Shown: in pieces, positions 25,057 through 34,107 of the stretch
Position numbering within the stretch: the first letter of the stretch is position 1
Layout of the letters: every line of letters starts with the position of its first letter
Assembly: GCF_900142275.1 (NCBI RefSeq)
Contig: NZ_FRAI01000011.1
Coordinates: 1-64,000 of the forward strand
Direction of reading: 5' to 3'
DNA from: Anaerobranca californiensis DSM 14826
GTDB lineage: Bacteria; Bacillota; Proteinivoracia; Proteinivoracales; Proteinivoracaceae
Length of the DNA stretch: 64,000 nucleotides
The notes under the pieces: model-generated
What the model was told of the DNA's origin: nothing
Seen by the model: only the letters and a program-made list of their open reading frames with translations
Database searches by the model: none
Made by a program: the position numbers and the translations under genes

Positions 25057-26232
25057 ATGTTATTAAGTCTAGCTATTATAATTATCTTTGGCTCCCTTTT
25101 CTATGTTTTTTTTGAAAAAATTAAATTACCAGGTTTACTGGGGATGTTAATTTTAGGGGTATTAATGGGTCCTTATGGATATAATATTTTAAGTACTCAA
25201 ATCCTTTTAATATCTTCTGACCTGAGAATGATTGCCTTGATAATTATTTTGTTAAGGGCAGGATTAGGTATAAAAAAAGATACATTACTTAAAGTTGGGA
25301 GGCCTGCTTTGCTCCTAAGTTTCCTTCCAGGACTATTGGAAGGATTGACAATTTTATTATTTAGTACTGTTTTTTTAAATTTTGACTTTGCTGAAGGTGG
25401 AATGTTAGGTTTTATTATCGCTGCAGTATCCCCGGCAGTGGTTGTTCCATCTATGTTGACACTTATGAATGAAGGAAAAGGGGAAAAAAAGGGAATACCG
25501 ACTTTGTTGTTAGCTGGAGCTAGTATAGATGATGTAGTTGCTATAACTATATTTACTTCATTCTTAGGGCTATACGGAGGAAGTCAATTTAATATATTTA
25601 TTCAAGGGCAAAAAATTTTAGTTGCTATTTTATTAGGGATAATACTAGGTTTGATTTTCTCAATCATTTTAATAAAAATCTTTAAAAGGTTTCATATCAG
25701 GGATACCAAAAAAGTTTTATTTTTATTATCGGCGGGGTTAATATTAGTGACTATGGAAAAAGAGTTTGCTGAAATAATTGAGATCGCAGGACTTTTAGGA
25801 GTAATGGTCATAGGTTTTGTGTTGTTGCAAAAAATTCCCTTAGTTGCCCAACGGCTAGCTACAAAACTCAATAAGGTATGGGTTTTTGCAGAGCTTTTAC
25901 TTTTTGTATTAGTAGGGGCAGAAGTAAACATTATTGTAGCAAGAGAAGCGGGGTTATTGGGGATTATATTAATATTTATAGGTGTGCTGGCAAGAAGTGT
26001 GGGAGTTTATATCTCATTAATTAAAAGTGGTCTAAATTTTAAGGAAAAATTATTTTGTGCCATCGCCTACAGCCCTAAAGCTACAGTACAAGCTGCCATT
26101 GGAGGAATTCCTTTAGCCATGGGAGTTCCCAGGGGGGAAATTATTTTAGCATTAGCTGTTTTAGCGATAGTAATTACAGCACCATTAGGAGCTATTGGTA
26201 TAAGATATGGAGGAAATTATCTATTGGAATAA
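25057..26232 (+). CDS. Cation/proton antiporter, CPA family
   Basis: A 391-residue membrane protein with about 11-12 membrane segments. It has the CPA fold signatures: IKLPGLLGMLILGVLMGPYG in segment 1-2, AAVSPAVVVPSML in segment 4, and ASIDDVVAI in segment 5, where the Asp pair forms the ion site. It most likely exchanges sodium or potassium for protons; such carriers are central to pH homeostasis in alkaliphiles. I chose ATG at 25057, which has AAAGGAGG upstream. The frame is open earlier, but that stretch contains the preceding terminator. Confidence 0.88.
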   Translation: MLLSLAIIIIFGSLFYVFFEKIKLPGLLGMLILGVLMGPYGYNILSTQILLISSDLRMIALIIILLRAGLGIKKDTLLKVGRPALLLSFLPGLLEGLTILLFSTVFLNFDFAEGGMLGFIIAAVSPAVVVPSMLTLMNEGKGEKKGIPTLLLAGASIDDVVAITIFTSFLGLYGGSQFNIFIQGQKILVAILLGIILGLIFSIILIKIFKRFHIRDTKKVLFLLSAGLILVTMEKEFAEIIEIAGLLGVMVIGFVLLQKIPLVAQRLATKLNKVWVFAELLLFVLVGAEVNIIVAREAGLLGIILIFIGVLARSVGVYISLIKSGLNFKEKLFCAIAYSPKATVQAAIGGIPLAMGVPRGEIILALAVLAIVITAPLGAIGIRYGGNYLLE

Positions 26233-26347
26233 TAATTTTAGAATTTATTTAATAATTTTGTAATAATTATATTGTATAGTATGGGAAGATGTGGACATAC
26301 TTACTTTAGTTTTAGAATAATTTAAAGTTATTGGAAGGTGTTAACCT

Positions 26348-27067
26348 ATGTTAAAGCCCAATGAAGGAAAGGCCCTATATAGAGAAGTTGATGGTAAAAA
26401 CTATGCTAGATATGCTATAAAGACTCATTTTATCACTTTAGGTGAAGATTTAGATAAGATAATAGAAGAATATGTCATTCCCCATTATCAAAAAGGTGAT
26501 ATTATAACTTTAAGTGAAAAAATAGTTGCTTTAAGTCAAGGGGACATAATTTATAAAAAAGATGTAAAGGTTACATGGTTAGCTAAATTATTATCTAAAT
26601 TTGTTGTTAAAAATCAACATTGTACAGGATTGCGAAATGTATATAAAATGCAAGTAGCTATCAATATAGTAGGGCCGGTAAAGATCCTATTTGCAGCTAT
26701 TATTGCAGCTATAGGGAAGATTTTCCGTATCAAGGGCATTTTTTATAAAATTATCGGCAATGGTATAAGCAATTTGGATGGATTTAATGATGAGGCCTAT
26801 GATTATTATGCTGATAAAGGAATATTTGCCCCTAAGAACCCAGAAAGGGTATGTCAAAGAATTAAAGAGAAATACGATATAGATTCTATGATTGTAGATG
26901 CTAATGATTTAGGTGTAGAAATTCTCGCCTTTAACAAAGAAATACAAGATAAAGGAGAACTTGTAAGAAAGTTATTAAAAGATAATCCAGCGGGACAAGA
27001 TAGGGAACAAACGCCAATTATTTTGATCAGGGAATATGCCCATCGAGAAGTCAGTACCAGTGCATAA
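26348..27067 (+). CDS. CofE/F420 gamma-glutamyl-ligase-like protein
   Basis: A 239-residue protein of the family that contains coenzyme F420-0:L-glutamate ligase. Visible family features are the opening YAIKTHFITLGEDLDKII, the conserved KGDIITLSEKIVALSQG stretch, and VDANDLGVEILAFN near residue 180. Firmicutes without F420 carry such proteins with no assigned task, and the window shows no other F420 gene, so the substrate is probably different (an amide ligation to glutamate or another amino acid). Single gene with AAGGTG upstream and a terminator right after. Confidence 0.65.
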   Translation: MLKPNEGKALYREVDGKNYARYAIKTHFITLGEDLDKIIEEYVIPHYQKGDIITLSEKIVALSQGDIIYKKDVKVTWLAKLLSKFVVKNQHCTGLRNVYKMQVAINIVGPVKILFAAIIAAIGKIFRIKGIFYKIIGNGISNLDGFNDEAYDYYADKGIFAPKNPERVCQRIKEKYDIDSMIVDANDLGVEILAFNKEIQDKGELVRKLLKDNPAGQDREQTPIILIREYAHREVSTSA

Positions 27068-27080
27068 ATTTGATATCCTA

Positions 27081-27107
27081 GATGGCACATAAGTGTCATC
27101 TTTTTTT
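27081..27107 (+). terminator. Terminator after CofE-like gene
   Basis: GATGGCAC (27081-27088) pairs with GTGTCATC (27093-27100), followed by seven T. Confidence 0.9.
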
Positions 27108-27135
27108 GTACAAAAAATTGTACAGATTTATACTA

Positions 27136-27198
27136 CTGTCCAGAAATAAATACAACAAAAACTTAGCTAATTTAAATAAGTGTCTGAAATACAGGACA
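27136..27198. promoter_or_regulatory. Candidate enhancer sites for the sigma-54 activator
   Basis: TGTCTG-AAATA-CAGGACA at 27181-27198 is a near-palindrome, and a related half-site CTGTCC stands at 27137-27142. They lie about 70-130 nt upstream of the -24 box, the usual distance for enhancer-binding proteins. This is inferred from position and symmetry only. Confidence 0.4.
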
Positions 27199-27268
27199 GA
27201 ACAAAAATCAACTTCAAAATACAATTTTTTAATCTATTGTAAATTAAGGGGTTGTTATCATTATGAAG

Positions 27269-27286
27269 TTGGCATGGATTTTGCGT
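27269..27286 (+). promoter_or_regulatory. Sigma-54 (-24/-12) promoter of the bcd-etf operon
   Basis: TTGGCATG then four bases, then TTGC: the GG at 27271-27272 and GC at 27283-27284 are separated by exactly 10 nt, as the sigma-54 consensus requires. The transcript would start near 27296, about 100 nt before the acyl-CoA dehydrogenase start. There is no competing -35/-10 pair nearby. Confidence 0.82.
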
Positions 27287-27398
27287 ATATTAAATGATGG
27301 TTATAAACATTAGATAATATAGTATTATCTAATGACAAATAATTTTTTAAAATATATAATTAGTGAAAGAAAGTACTTTCACAAAAGGAGGAAGAGTT

Positions 27399-28538
27399 AT
27401 GAATTTTAGTTTTTCTAAAGAACATCAAATGTTACAGACAATGTACAGAGAATTTGCTGAAAAAGAGGTAAAACCTCTAGCCCATCATGTAGATGAGGCA
27501 GAAGAGTTTCCAGTGGAAACTGTGAAAAAATTAGCTAGATATGGATTTTTAGGAATTCCTTTTCCAAAGGAATATGGTGGACAAGGGGGAGATAATTTAG
27601 CCTATGCTATGGCGGTAGAAGAACTATCTAAAGTTTGTGCTACCACAGGAGTAATAGTTTCTGCCCATACTTCATTATGTGCTAACCCAATTTTTATGTT
27701 TGGAACAGAAGAGCAAAAACAAAAATACCTTGTTCCACTTGCTAAAGGGGAAAAATTAGGAGCTTTTGGTTTAACAGAACCTAATGCCGGTACCGATGCA
27801 GGTAATCAACAAACAACTGCTGTCTTAGATGGAGACAATTATATTTTAAATGGTTCTAAAATCTTTATTACCAATGCCGGTTATGCAGATATTTATATAA
27901 TTATGGCTATGACTGATAAATCTGCAGGGGTAAAGGGTATTTCTGCTTTTATTGTTGAAGCTGATACTCCAGGATTTACCATTGGTAAAAAAGAAGCAAA
28001 ATTAGGTATTAGGGGTTCAGCAACTTGTGAGTTAATCTTTGAAAATTGCCTTATTCCTAAAGAAAATCTATTAGGTAAAGAAGGCCAAGGCTTTAAAATT
28101 GCTATGAAAACTTTAGATGGTGGTAGAATTGGTATTGGGGCTCAAGCTTTAGGTATTGCCCAAGGTGCTTTAGATGAAACTGTTAAATATGTAAAAGAGA
28201 GAAAACAATTTGGTAAACCATTAAGTTTCTTCCAAAACACCCAATTCCAACTTGCTGATATGCATACAAAAGTTGAAGCTGCTAGATTATTAGTTTACAA
28301 AGCGGCATTTTATAAAGATAATGGCTTACCATATAATAAAGAAGCTGCTATGGCAAAATTATATGCTGCAGAAACTGCTATGGAAGTGACTGTAAAAGCA
28401 GTACAACTTCATGGAGGATATGGTTACACCAGAGAATATCCAGTAGAAAGAATGATGAGGGATGCGAAAATAACTGAAATCTATGAAGGAACTTCTGAAG
28501 TTCAAAGAATGGTTATCGCCGCTAACCTGTTAAAATAA
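27399..28538 (+). CDS. Acyl-CoA dehydrogenase (butyryl-CoA dehydrogenase type)
   Basis: FAD enzyme of 379 residues that oxidises short or branched acyl-CoA or reduces the enoyl form. Standard three-domain layout: helical N-domain ([20 protein letters not shown]), a middle beta-domain ([14 protein letters not shown] near residue 125) and a C-terminal helical domain ending [15 protein letters not shown], where the Glu is the catalytic base. Directly followed by EtfB and EtfA, as in the electron-bifurcating Bcd-EtfAB complex of Clostridia. The whole operon is under a sigma-54 promoter, so it serves a special substrate (for example isovaleryl-, isobutyryl- or butyryl-CoA) rather than housekeeping. 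The frame is open 12 codons upstream, but AGGAGG sits before ATG 27399. Confidence 0.95.
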   Translation: MNFSFSKEHQMLQTMYREFAEKEVKPLAHHVDEAEEFPVETVKKLARYGFLGIPFPKEYGGQGGDNLAYAMAVEELSKVCATTGVIVSAHTSLCANPIFMFGTEEQKQKYLVPLAKGEKLGAFGLTEPNAGTDAGNQQTTAVLDGDNYILNGSKIFITNAGYADIYIIMAMTDKSAGVKGISAFIVEADTPGFTIGKKEAKLGIRGSATCELIFENCLIPKENLLGKEGQGFKIAMKTLDGGRIGIGAQALGIAQGALDETVKYVKERKQFGKPLSFFQNTQFQLADMHTKVEAARLLVYKAAFYKDNGLPYNKEAAMAKLYAAETAMEVTVKAVQLHGGYGYTREYPVERMMRDAKITEIYEGTSEVQRMVIAANLLK

Positions 28539-28556
28539 TTAGGGAGGGTAAAGAAT

Positions 28557-29342
28557 ATGAAAATAATCGTTTGTATAAAACAAGTTCCAGATACCACAGA
28601 AGTTAGATTAGATCCTAAAACAGGGACCCTAATAAGGGAAGGGGTACCTAGTATCATCAACCCTGATGATAAAAGTGGTTTAGAAGCAGCCTTAAGATTA
28701 AAAGAAGAAGTAGGGGCTGAAGTAACGGTTCTAACCATGGGACCACCACAAGCGGAGTTGGCATTAAGGGAAGCCCTTGCCATGGGAGCAGATAAAGCAA
28801 TTCTTTTAACTGACAGAGCCTTCGCCGGTGCTGATACTTGGGCAACTTCCCAAACTTTAGCTGCAGCTATTAGAAAGTTAGAATATGATCTAATTATCGC
28901 TGGACGTCAAGCTATAGATGGAGATACTGCTCAAGTAGGGCCTCAAATTGCTGAACATTTAGGTTTACCCCAAGTAAGTTATGTGGAAGATTTAAAATTA
29001 GATGGTGACTATTTATTAGTTAAGAGAATTTTTGAAGATGGTTATCAATGGATTAAAATTAAAAAACCTTGCTTAATTACTACTTTAAAAGAAATGAATG
29101 AACCAAGATATATGTCTGTAGGTGGAATTTTCGATGCTTACAGGGAAAAAGAGATCATTAAATGGACTTTAGAAGATATCGATGTAGATAGAGCTAATAT
29201 TGGATTAAAAGGATCACCTACAAAGGTTAAAAAATCCTTTACAAAAGGGGTAAAGGGTAAAGGTGTAATTCATAAAGACTTAACACCAAAAGAAGCTGCA
29301 AAAGTAATAGCTGATAAGCTTAGAGAAAAATTTATCATCTAA
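28557..29342 (+). CDS. etfB: Electron-transfer flavoprotein beta subunit
   Basis: A 261-residue EtfB. It opens MKIIVCIKQVPDTTEVRLDP and carries the nucleotide loop [27 protein letters not shown] and [20 protein letters not shown]. In bifurcating Etf the beta subunit binds FAD plus NADH in place of AMP. It starts 18 nt after the dehydrogenase and ends 26 nt before etfA. A paralogue stands at 59647-60432 in the lactate locus, which has its own dedicated Etf. Confidence 0.95.
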   Translation: MKIIVCIKQVPDTTEVRLDPKTGTLIREGVPSIINPDDKSGLEAALRLKEEVGAEVTVLTMGPPQAELALREALAMGADKAILLTDRAFAGADTWATSQTLAAAIRKLEYDLIIAGRQAIDGDTAQVGPQIAEHLGLPQVSYVEDLKLDGDYLLVKRIFEDGYQWIKIKKPCLITTLKEMNEPRYMSVGGIFDAYREKEIIKWTLEDIDVDRANIGLKGSPTKVKKSFTKGVKGKGVIHKDLTPKEAAKVIADKLREKFII

Positions 29343-29368
29343 GCTAAATTGAGGAGGGAGAGATAAAG

Positions 29369-30361
29369 ATGAACTTACAAGATTATAAAGGTGTTTGGGT
29401 TTATGTTGAACAAAGGGATGGAGTTTTAGAAAAAGTTTCTCTAGAATTAATTTGTAAAGGTAGAGAAATTGCAGATAAATTAGAAACAGAAGTTACAGCG
29501 GTATTATTAGGTGATAATGTACAAGGATTAGCTGAAGAGTTAATTTACTATGGTGCCGATGTGGTAAAGGTGTATGAACATAAATTATTGAAAAAATATA
29601 CAACAGAACCATATACAAAGGTTTTATCTGCTGCTATCAAAGAAGGGAAACCAGAAATTATGTTAATCGGTGCTACTACCATAGGTAGGGATTTAGCTCC
29701 TAGGGTAGCAGCTAGGGTTCACACAGGTTTAACTGCTGATTGCACATCTTTAGATATTGACCCTGAAACTAAAAACTTATTGATGACAAGACCTGCCTTT
29801 GGTGGTAATATCATGGCAACGATCATTTGTCCAGATCACAGACCACAAATGTCTTCTGTTAGACCTGGTGTAATGCCTTTAAAAGAAATGGATAAAACTA
29901 GAGCTGGTAAAATTCATGTAGAAACTCCCCAATTATCAGAAGCTGACATTAACGTGGAAATAGTTGAAGAAGTAAAAGAGAAAAAAGCAAAAATTAAAAT
30001 CGAAGATGCCAATGTCTTAGTTTCTGGTGGTAGAGGTTTAGGTAAAAAAGAAGGTTTTGAAGTTTTAGGACAGTTAGCAGATAGATTAGGTGGTATGGTA
30101 TCTGCTTCTAGGGCAGCAGTAGATGCTGGTTGGATGGATAAAAACCACCAAGTTGGTCAAACAGGAAAGACTGTAAGACCTCACCTTTACATCGCCTGCG
30201 GTATATCCGGTGCTATTCAGCACGTAGCTGGTATGGAAGAATCGGAGTTTATCATTGCAATAAATTCAAATCCTGAAGCACCAATTTTTGAAGTAGCTGA
30301 TTTAGGTATTGTAGGGGATGTTAATAAAATCCTCCCTGCATTACTTGAAGAATTAAAGTAA
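29369..30361 (+). CDS. etfA: Electron-transfer flavoprotein alpha subunit
   Basis: A 330-residue EtfA. The N-terminal domain (1-195) starts YKGVWVYVEQRDGVLEKVSLEL; the C-terminal FAD-binding domain (about 210-325) contains VSGGRGLGKKEGFEVLGQLA, VGQTGKTVRPHLYIACGISGAIQH and INSNPEAPIFEVADLGIVGD. Unlike the EtfA of the lactate locus it has no ferredoxin extension. Last gene of the sigma-54-driven operon before a stem-loop at 30374. Confidence 0.95.
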   Translation: MNLQDYKGVWVYVEQRDGVLEKVSLELICKGREIADKLETEVTAVLLGDNVQGLAEELIYYGADVVKVYEHKLLKKYTTEPYTKVLSAAIKEGKPEIMLIGATTIGRDLAPRVAARVHTGLTADCTSLDIDPETKNLLMTRPAFGGNIMATIICPDHRPQMSSVRPGVMPLKEMDKTRAGKIHVETPQLSEADINVEIVEEVKEKKAKIKIEDANVLVSGGRGLGKKEGFEVLGQLADRLGGMVSASRAAVDAGWMDKNHQVGQTGKTVRPHLYIACGISGAIQHVAGMEESEFIIAINSNPEAPIFEVADLGIVGDVNKILPALLEELK

Positions 30362-30373
30362 GGGAAATAAAAT

Positions 30374-30408
30374 AATATTAGGCTTTCCAATCAGGAAAGC
30401 CTAATATT
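30374..30408 (+). terminator. Stem-loop after etfA
   Basis: A 15-bp perfect stem (30374-30388 with 30394-30408, loop AATCA). The downstream T-run is imperfect (AAAGAAAAAATTTTTT), so it may be leaky and let some transcripts reach the hydratase gene. Confidence 0.6.
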
Positions 30409-30480
30409 AAAGAAAAAATTTTTTAAATATTGTATTTTGCTGTATAATTAAAATAGCCATTTTAGAAGGGAGAGTTTTAA

Positions 30481-30897
30481 ATGAAAGGTTTGACAATTAA
30501 GGAATTAAAGATTGGTGACAAAGCTTTTACTGAAAAGACAATTTCTGAGACCGATGTTTATCTTTACGGTGGTATCACAGGAGACTTAAACCCTGCCCAC
30601 ACCAATGAAGAGTATGCAAAAAATACTATGTTTAAAACCCGGATCGCCCACGGGATGTTCACTGCTGGTTTAATTTCTGCTGTTTTAGGGATGAAACTTC
30701 CAGGATGTGGAACAATATATTTGGGACAAGAGTTAAAATTTACTGCTCCAGTATATATTGGTGATACAATTAAAGCTGAAGTTGAAGTAGTAGAAATAAT
30801 AGAGGAAAAAAATAGAGTGAAGTTAAGGACAACTTGTACCAATCAAAGGGGCCAAATGGTATTAGATGGAATGGCCACTGTAATGCCACCTAAGTAA
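30481..30897 (+). CDS. MaoC-like (R)-specific enoyl-CoA hydratase
   Basis: A 138-residue single hot-dog protein of the PhaJ/MaoC group. The active-site pair is visible in GDLNPAHTNEEYA (Asp and His of the D-x5-H motif), followed by RIAHGMFTAGLIS and the edge strand CGTIYLGQELKFTAPVYIGDTI. It hydrates enoyl-CoA to the (R)-3-hydroxyacyl-CoA, or the reverse. It lies between the acyl-CoA dehydrogenase operon and a thioesterase, consistent with the step after dehydrogenation. A TATAAT at 30443-30448 may give it its own promoter, though no good -35 box is seen. Confidence 0.9.
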   Translation: MKGLTIKELKIGDKAFTEKTISETDVYLYGGITGDLNPAHTNEEYAKNTMFKTRIAHGMFTAGLISAVLGMKLPGCGTIYLGQELKFTAPVYIGDTIKAEVEVVEIIEEKNRVKLRTTCTNQRGQMVLDGMATVMPPK

Positions 30898-30913
30898 GAA
30901 AGGAAGATTAAAT

Positions 30914-31309
30914 ATGGAGATTAACCTAACTGTCGGGATGAATGCTAAGGTGGAAAAATTGGTGGGAGAAGGTGATACCGCCCAGGCCTTTGGTAGTGGA
31001 GGGGTTAAGGTTTTTGCTACACCACTTATGATAGGCTTAATGGAGAATGCAGCTTTAAAAGCTGTAGACCCCCATCTTCCTGAAGGATTAGCTACTGTCG
31101 GAACCCATCTTGATGTTAAACATTTAGCTGCTACCCCAGTAGGTATGAAGGTATGGGCTGTGGCGGAACTTTTAGAAATTCAAGGGAAAAGATTATTGTT
31201 TAAAGTTGAAGCCTTTGACCAGTTAGAGAAAATAGGTGAAGGAACTCATGAAAGGTATATAATTAAATTAGATAAATTTTTAGAAAAAGCTGCTAATAAA
31301 GGGAAGTAA
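30914..31309 (+). CDS. FlK-like acyl-CoA thioesterase
   Basis: A 131-residue hot-dog protein of the fluoroacetyl-CoA thioesterase (FlK) family, marked by FATPLMIGLMENAALKAVDPHLPEG and ATVGTHLDVKHLAATPVGMKV, which hold the Glu and His of the FlK catalytic set (Thr, Glu, His). It would hydrolyse a short acyl-CoA, relieving CoA trapping. It follows the MaoC gene by 16 nt, and the pair probably forms one unit ending at a strong terminator. Confidence 0.88.
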   Translation: MEINLTVGMNAKVEKLVGEGDTAQAFGSGGVKVFATPLMIGLMENAALKAVDPHLPEGLATVGTHLDVKHLAATPVGMKVWAVAELLEIQGKRLLFKVEAFDQLEKIGEGTHERYIIKLDKFLEKAANKGK

Positions 31310-31316
31310 TGAAGGA

Positions 31317-31370
31317 AAAAACCAGGTAAGACTTATCCGGAAAACCAGGATAAAACTTTACCTGGTTTTT
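31317..31370 (+). terminator. Terminator after FlK-like gene
   Basis: ACCAGGTAA (31321-31329) pairs with TTACCTGGT (31358-31366) with a second nested stem, followed by TTTTT. Confidence 0.8.
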
Positions 31371-31415
31371 AAATTATTTCAGTATTTCAATAATCTTTCC
31401 GTCTAACAGTTTAAT

Positions 31416-31428
31416 CTGTCGATGACAG
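31416..31428. promoter_or_regulatory. Short palindrome upstream of the enhancer-binding protein gene
   Basis: CTGTC-GAT-GACAG, about 110 nt before the start. It shares the CTGTC/GACAG arms with the candidate activator sites at 27136-27198, so it may be an autoregulatory site. No good promoter was recognised between 31371 and 31538. Confidence 0.3.
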
Positions 31429-31538
31429 GTTTGGGCTAGCAACTTTACAATTTATATATACAAACAATCAATCTAAAAAGGTTTTATTTAAAATTTATAG
31501 AATTAATATTATGTTGAAAATCTTTTGGGGGGAGATTA

Positions 31539-32948
31539 ATGAGTAATAAAATGAAAGAAAAAAAACTAGATGAAATTGTAATTGATAATATGTTAATCTC
31601 AATGATGGAAAAAATTTTTGATCCAGTACCGGTCCCTATCATATTAGTGGGGAAAGATACCAAAGTTATTATGATAAACCAAATATTTGCCGATTTTTTA
31701 GGTTATTCTAAAGGGCAGATTATTGGCAAAAAAGTCTTAGATGTAGATCGAAATTCCCGTTTTCCCTATGTTTTTAAAAGCAAGAAGGCGGAAATTGCTT
31801 GGAAACACAAATTTGAGAATGGACATACAGCAATAGTTCACCGAATCCCAGTTTTAGATGAAAAAGGTGAAGTTTTATATGGTTTTGGTATGGTTTTGTT
31901 TCAAGATGTAGAAGAGTTTAAGGATATAATTCAAAAAAACAAGTTATTGGAAAGCGAACTTAGTTTTTATAAAACCCAGTTGAAAGAAATACAAGGGGCT
32001 AAATATTCTTGGGAAAATATAGTGGGGGAAAGTGAAAAAATCCTTCAGGCAAAATATATGGCAGCAAAAGCTGCCCAAAGTAATTCCAATGTCTTGTTAT
32101 TAGGGAAAAGCGGTACTGGGAAAGAATTGTTTGCCCATGCCATTCATAATGCCAGTAACAGAAGTCATTACCCCTTTGTTAAAGTAAACTGTGCCGCTAT
32201 TCCCCAGGATCTTTTGGAGTCTGAACTTTTCGGTTACGAAGAAGGTGCTTTTACTGGAGCAAAAAAAGGTGGAAAGGTAGGTAAATTTGAATTAGCTAAT
32301 GGTGGCTCCATTTTTTTAGATGAAATTGGTGATATGCCCCTTAAGATGCAGGCAAAACTTTTAAGGGTATTACAAGAAAAGGAAGTAGAAAGGATTGGCA
32401 GCAATTCACCTAAATCCATTGATGTTAGGGTTATAGCTGCAACAAATCAAAATTTAGAGGAAATGGTAGCTAAAGGGCAGTTTAGAGAAGACCTTTATTA
32501 TCGCTTAAATGTAATGTCTATCTATATCCCTTCTTTACAAGAAAGAAAGGAAGATATAGAGGGATTAGTTTATAGACTTTTAGAAAAACTCTCCAATGGA
32601 ATGGGAAAATATGTTACAAAAATTTCCCCTAAAGCTTTGGATTATTTAAAGGGACATAATTGGCCTGGAAATGTCAGGGAATTAGAAAATGTTTTAGAAA
32701 GGGCAATTAACTTAACAGATTCAGATACTATCTTACCGGCACACTTACCAATGTATATCACTCAAAGGGCAGCTAAAAAAGTAGAAGGTCCCATTCCCTC
32801 CCTTAAAGAAATAGTTGAAGAAACAGAAATGGAAGTAATTAAAAGGTGTTTAGAATTTACTAAAGGGAATAAACAAAAGGCAGCTAAGTTATTAAAGATT
32901 AGCCGCTCCAGTTTATATGATAAAATAGAGAGATATGGCTTAGAGTAG
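31539..32948 (+). CDS. Sigma-54-dependent enhancer-binding regulator (PAS-AAA-Fis)
   Basis: Transcription activator of 469 residues. A PAS sensor domain (about 15-130) is followed by a short coiled coil, then the AAA+ domain: Walker A GKSGTGKE (189-196), the sigma-54 contact loop GAFTGA (236-241), Walker [14 protein letters not shown], and [13 protein letters not shown] Fis-type helix-turn-helix ends the protein ([22 protein letters not shown]). It stands between two operons that each have a -24/-12 promoter and is their obvious activator. The PAS domain could sense a small ligand such as the acid or its CoA ester, or redox state. There is no receiver domain, so it is not part of a two-component system. 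Confidence 0.95.
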   Translation: MSNKMKEKKLDEIVIDNMLISMMEKIFDPVPVPIILVGKDTKVIMINQIFADFLGYSKGQIIGKKVLDVDRNSRFPYVFKSKKAEIAWKHKFENGHTAIVHRIPVLDEKGEVLYGFGMVLFQDVEEFKDIIQKNKLLESELSFYKTQLKEIQGAKYSWENIVGESEKILQAKYMAAKAAQSNSNVLLLGKSGTGKELFAHAIHNASNRSHYPFVKVNCAAIPQDLLESELFGYEEGAFTGAKKGGKVGKFELANGGSIFLDEIGDMPLKMQAKLLRVLQEKEVERIGSNSPKSIDVRVIAATNQNLEEMVAKGQFREDLYYRLNVMSIYIPSLQERKEDIEGLVYRLLEKLSNGMGKYVTKISPKALDYLKGHNWPGNVRELENVLERAINLTDSDTILPAHLPMYITQRAAKKVEGPIPSLKEIVEETEMEVIKRCLEFTKGNKQKAAKLLKISRSSLYDKIERYGLE

Positions 32949-32967
32949 TGTAGTATTTTTGTACATA

Positions 32968-32984
32968 TGTCTTTTTTTAAGACA
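32968..32984 (+). terminator. Weak stem-loop after regulator gene
   Basis: TGTCTT (32968-32973) pairs with AAGACA (32979-32984) with a T-rich loop; no clear T-run follows. It may be a weak terminator. Confidence 0.35.
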
Positions 32985-33012
32985 AAATAAAAGGGTAAAT
33001 AATAAGGGTTGG

Positions 33013-33047
33013 GCAGGTAATGTGTGTGATTTTCATACATTATCTGC
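33013..33047. promoter_or_regulatory. Candidate enhancer (UAS) for the liv-type operon
   Basis: A 35-bp imperfect palindrome: GCAGGTAATGTGTG on the left and CATACATTATCTGC on the right, with two mismatched pairs. It is centred about 95 nt upstream of the -24 box, a classic distance for an enhancer-binding protein. Confidence 0.55.
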
Positions 33048-33122
33048 TTTGTCATTACAGTTAGAAAATTACCTTTTATATAAAAATAGTCAAAATAATG
33101 GGTTGGAAGGCATTTTTCAATA

Positions 33123-33140
33123 TTGGCACAACTCTTGCTT
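33123..33140 (+). promoter_or_regulatory. Sigma-54 (-24/-12) promoter of the liv-type operon
   Basis: TTGGCACA then ACTC, then TTGCTT: near-perfect match to the sigma-54 consensus, with GG (33125-33126) and GC (33137-33138) separated by 10 nt. It lies about 50 nt before the first permease gene. Confidence 0.88.
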
Positions 33141-33189
33141 TATTTATTAGTGGGATTGTGTTGGAAAAACCAGATTAGGAGGAAAAGGT

Positions 33190-34104
33190 ATGACATCATT
33201 TATCCAGATTATTATCTCCGGTTTAGAAACCGGTAGCCTTTATGCATTGGCAGCCTTGGGAGTTGTTTTAATCTACAGAGTATCTGGTGTTACAAACTTT
33301 GCCCAAGGGGAAATGGCTATGTTCTCTAGTTTTGTCGCCTTTACAGTATGGAGAAGGGGTTTAGAGCAAACGGCCTATCCTTTTATCTATAACAATGCCT
33401 ACATAATCGCCTTTGTAGCTGCTATAGTCTTTGCAATTTTCTTTGGTTTTGTTGTAGAAAGATTTTTTATCCGTCCAGCTAGTAGGGGGTCTATGGTAGG
33501 TAAGATGATAGTGACTTTAGGATTAATTATGATTGTCAATGGTATTGCAGGGGCCATCTTTGGAACAGATTCCCATTTTATGAGAAGGGCAATAACCCCT
33601 GAAATGATAGAACATTTTTACATTGGAGATGTCCTTATTAGACCTAATGCCATTTTTATAATATTAATTACTTTGGTGATAATGTCTGTTTTGTTTTACA
33701 TCATTAAAAACACCATGTTTGGTATTGCCATTAGGGCAACGGCTCAAAATGAAGGGGCTGCGAGACTTATGGGAATTCCAACGGCAAAGGTTTCTTCGGC
33801 AGCATGGATTTTAGCTACAGTTTTGGGGGCAGTGGCAGGAGTGTTAATTGCTCCCGCAACAAATGTCAGTACTAACATGATGGCAGATGTTCATTTAAAA
33901 TCCTTTATAGCAGCAGTATTGGGAGGTTTTAACTCATTTATCGGTCCTGTAGTAGGGGGATTGATGATTGGAGTACTTAATAACTTAGTGGGTATGTACA
34001 TCTCATTAAAATGGAGAACTGTAATTGTCTATGGTTTTCTCATTCTCATTCTAATATTTAAACCTGAAGGCATCTTTGGAAAAGTCTTGAGGAAGAAGGT
34101 GTAA
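33190..34104 (+). CDS. livH: Branched-chain-type ABC importer permease LivH
   Basis: A 304-residue permease of the HAAT family with about eight membrane segments. It begins IIISGLETGSLYALAALGVVLIYRVSGVTNFAQGEMAMF, the typical LivH opening, and contains AAVLGGFNSFIGPVVGGLMIGVLNN near residue 240. It pairs with LivM (4 nt downstream) to form the membrane pore. First gene of the second sigma-54 operon; AGGAGG lies just upstream. The import substrate may be a branched-chain amino acid, a carboxylic acid or an amide, since the family is broad. Confidence 0.94.
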   Translation: MTSFIQIIISGLETGSLYALAALGVVLIYRVSGVTNFAQGEMAMFSSFVAFTVWRRGLEQTAYPFIYNNAYIIAFVAAIVFAIFFGFVVERFFIRPASRGSMVGKMIVTLGLIMIVNGIAGAIFGTDSHFMRRAITPEMIEHFYIGDVLIRPNAIFIILITLVIMSVLFYIIKNTMFGIAIRATAQNEGAARLMGIPTAKVSSAAWILATVLGAVAGVLIAPATNVSTNMMADVHLKSFIAAVLGGFNSFIGPVVGGLMIGVLNNLVGMYISLKWRTVIVYGFLILILIFKPEGIFGKVLRKKV

Positions 34105-34107
34105 AAA

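Noticed and set aside
26348-27067. Coenzyme F420 biosynthesis
   Set aside because: Only a CofE-like protein is present; no CofC, CofD, CofG or CofH or F420-dependent enzyme is seen in the window, so the cofactor cannot be claimed.
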